From contig USJX01000047.1 of the NCBI GenBank assembly GCA_900555035.1, positions 1-23,106 on the forward strand: 23,106 nt of DNA. The letters are read 5' to 3'. The translations under genes were made by a program, and so were the position numbers. Shown piece after piece: positions 21,446 through 23,106 of this stretch. Every line of letters begins with the position of its first letter. Position 1 is the stretch's first letter. The notes under the pieces were generated by a model. The model was not told the origin of the DNA. It worked only from the letters and a program-made list of their open reading frames with translations, and did no database searches. Origin of the DNA: an uncultured Prevotella sp. GTDB lineage: Bacteria > Bacteroidota > Bacteroidia > Bacteroidales > Bacteroidaceae.

Positions 21446-22927
21446 TTAGAGGATAGTCTTCACTGCCTCCAACATACCCTTCTCCTGAATGAGGTCGAGA
21501 TCCTTCTTAACCAACTCTGTCAAGCCAGGAACAGTCTCGTTCAAATTCTCATGCCAGATGTAGTCGAAGCCGAGTACGCCCTCTGCTATCTTCTGGGTAT
21601 CGCCAGTAGCCCAAAGCTCTGTGAGCTTATCCATGATCTTCTGGTCATCATTTGGCTGGATAGGAGCACCGTCCTCACGAACACCCCCCTTATAGTAAGT
21701 GATGATGGCAGCGAGACCGAATACCAATCCCTGTGGCAACTCACCCTTACGCTCCAAGTAGATCTTCACGCCTGGGAGGTCGCGAGTCTCGAACTTAGGG
21801 AATGAGTTCAGCATGATGCTGGTTACCTGGTGGTCAACGAATGGGTTCTCGAAACGCTCCAATACGTCAGAAGCGAACTTCTGAAGCTCGTCCATAGGGA
21901 GATTCAATGTCTGCATCAACTCCTCGAACTGTACCTTGTGGATGTACTTGCCCAATACTGGGTGCTCGCAAGCATCGCGAACGATGTTTACACCGCTGAG
22001 ATATGTAACAGGGCTCAATACAGTGTGAGGACCATTCAACAAAGTAACCTTACGCTCGTGGTATGGCTTCTCGTTGTCTGTGATGAGAACGTGGAGACCA
22101 GCCTTGTGCGCAGGGAACTCCTCCTGCATCTGCTCTACAGTCATGTTCTCTGCCTTCTCGATTACCCAGAGGTGGAAGCTCTCAGCCTTTACTACGAGGT
22201 TATCCTTGTAGCAAACCTTCTGCTGGATTTCCTTGATGGTGTCGCGTGGGAAGCCAGGAACGATACGGTCAACGAGTGTAGCGCAAACATAGCAGTGGTT
22301 TGTGAACCACTCCTTGAAGCCTTCGTAGTCAGCACCCATGTCTTCCTTCCAAAGCTCGATATACTGGTAGATGCACTCCTTCAAGTGGTGACCGTTCAAG
22401 AAAATCAACTCACATGGCATCAAGATCATACCCTTAGTTGGGTCGCCCTCGAAGAACTTATAGCGATGGAACAGCAACTGAACCAACTTACCTGGGTAAG
22501 AAGCTGCAGGAGCATCTGTGAACTTGCAAGAGTCATCGAATGCAATACCAGCCTCTGTTGTGTTAGAGATGATGAAACGCATCTCTGGCTGCTCAGCCAA
22601 AGCCATGAAAGCCTGGTTCTGAGAATATGGATTCAATGCACGGCTGATAACGTCGATACGCTCTAATGTGTTGACAGCCTGGCCGTTCTCCTTACCCTGA
22701 AGGTTTACGTGGTAGAGACAGTCCTGACCGTTCAACCAATCTACTATACCGCCAGCCAATGGCTGAACTACTACGACAGAACCATTGAAATCAGTCTTCT
22801 TGTTCATGTTCCATACGATCCAGTCAACGAATGCACGCAAGAAGTTACCCTCGCCAAACTGGATGATTTTTTCTGGCGCTACGCTCTTAGGAGCAGTGCG
22901 CTTGTTCAATGCTTTAAGCTCTTTCAT
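21446..22927 (-). CDS. uxaB: Tagaturonate reductase (altronate oxidoreductase)
   Basis: This 493-residue enzyme of the long-chain mannitol dehydrogenase family reduces D-tagaturonate to D-altronate with NADH in D-galacturonate breakdown. The N-terminal nucleotide-binding motif is QFGEGNFLRAF (23-33). SNTTEAGIAF (121-130), VDRIVPG (219-225) and the catalytic-region RKVTLLNGPHTVLSPV (292-307) are the family motifs. Length is close to E. coli UxaB (about 483). Fructuronate and mannitol relatives share the fold, but the overall sequence reads as UxaB. It stands alone on the minus strand here, without uxaA or uxaC in view. An exact -7 box lies 54 bp upstream. It points to pectin use, in keeping with the arabinose and galactose genes nearby. 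Confidence 0.92.
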   Translation of the reverse strand: MKELKALNKRTAPKSVAPEKIIQFGEGNFLRAFVDWIVWNMNKKTDFNGSVVVVQPLAGGIVDWLNGQDCLYHVNLQGKENGQAVNTLERIDVISRALNPYSQNQAFMALAEQPEMRFIISNTTEAGIAFDDSCKFTDAPAASYPGKLVQLLFHRYKFFEGDPTKGMILMPCELIFLNGHHLKECIYQYIELWKEDMGADYEGFKEWFTNHCYVCATLVDRIVPGFPRDTIKEIQQKVCYKDNLVVKAESFHLWVIEKAENMTVEQMQEEFPAHKAGLHVLITDNEKPYHERKVTLLNGPHTVLSPVTYLSGVNIVRDACEHPVLGKYIHKVQFEELMQTLNLPMDELQKFASDVLERFENPFVDHQVTSIMLNSFPKFETRDLPGVKIYLERKGELPQGLVFGLAAIITYYKGGVREDGAPIQPNDDQKIMDKLTELWATGDTQKIAEGVLGFDYIWHENLNETVPGLTELVKKDLDLIQEKGMLEAVKTIL

Positions 22928-22980
22928 GTTGTTATTTTGTTTTGTTATTTGTTTTAAATTATCATTTTAGAAATCTGCTG

Positions 22981-22988
22981 CAAAGGTA
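22981..22988 (-). promoter_or_regulatory. Candidate -7 box of uxaB
   Basis: The minus strand reads TACCTTTG, an exact TAnnTTTG. The nearest -33-like ATTG (23012-23015) is 23 bp away, longer than usual, so the upstream box is uncertain. Transcription would start near 22975, leaving a leader of about 48 nt. No further gene is seen from 22928 to the window end. Confidence 0.5.
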
Positions 22989-23106
22989 TAAAAAATATCG
23001 TCATGTTGTATCAATAAACCGCCAAAATCGTGCGTAAAGGTTTACGCTATTTGACTTATACTGATATAGATAGACACATTTATGGTTAATTAATAAAATG
23101 TGTTTA

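Noticed and set aside
21830..22666. 278-codon plus-strand open frame opposite uxaB
   Set aside because: Antisense shadow of a conserved enzyme gene; no ribosome binding site or family features.
1..23106. CRISPR arrays, tRNA or rRNA genes, insertion sequences, phage genes
   Set aside because: No regular spacer-repeat pattern, cloverleaf, rRNA segment, transposase or integrase could be recognised on either strand.

Overview
The window looks like a chromosome segment of a gut Bacteroidota of the Prevotella/Segatella type. The evidence is the gene set and order (a NUDIX-type AraR arabinose cluster of the Bacteroides kind), promoters of the Bacteroidota form (TTTG-like -33 box, 19-20 bp, TAnnTTTG-like -7 box), mostly poor Shine-Dalgarno sequences, and protein sequences typical of that group. 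Nearly all genes are on the minus strand. Only a pseudouridine synthase and a small membrane protein are on the plus strand. No tRNA, rRNA, CRISPR array, phage or insertion sequence was seen.

Positions 1-10.3 kb (minus strand, read right to left) are an L-arabinose catabolic locus: lipoprotein aldose 1-epimerase, SSS-family sodium/solute symporter, AraR (degenerate NUDIX plus winged helix), AraD, AraA, AraB, exported GH51 alpha-L-arabinofuranosidase, and the first 97 codons of a transketolase. Together they cleave arabinose from plant polysaccharide in the periplasm, equilibrate its anomers, import it, convert it through L-ribulose and L-ribulose-5-P to D-xylulose-5-P, and feed it into the pentose phosphate pathway. 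No SusC/SusD-like polysaccharide importer is in the window.

Positions 10.7-14.7 kb hold a galactose/glucose set: cytoplasmic aldose 1-epimerase, FucP/GluP-type MFS sugar transporter and galactokinase. Strong intrinsic terminators lie after the epimerase and after galK, so the epimerase may be a separate unit from gluP-galK.

Positions 14.7-19.9 kb hold housekeeping genes: folC, then grpE-dnaJ (chaperone pair), then a YbiT/YkpA-type ABC-F ATPase with a degenerate second nucleotide-binding site. Positions 20.0-21.3 kb, divergently transcribed, hold an RluA-family pseudouridine synthase overlapping a 51-residue two-helix membrane protein. A bidirectional terminator separates these from a convergent tagaturonate reductase (uxaB) of galacturonate/pectin catabolism.

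The coding content is ordinary and I found no convincing undescribed system. The items most worth a second look are the paired GC-rich hairpins between the mutarotase and symporter genes, the inverted CCCGGG-centred repeats between gluP and galK, candidate AraR operator motifs, the ABC-F with a lost catalytic Glu, and the small overlapping membrane-protein gene.
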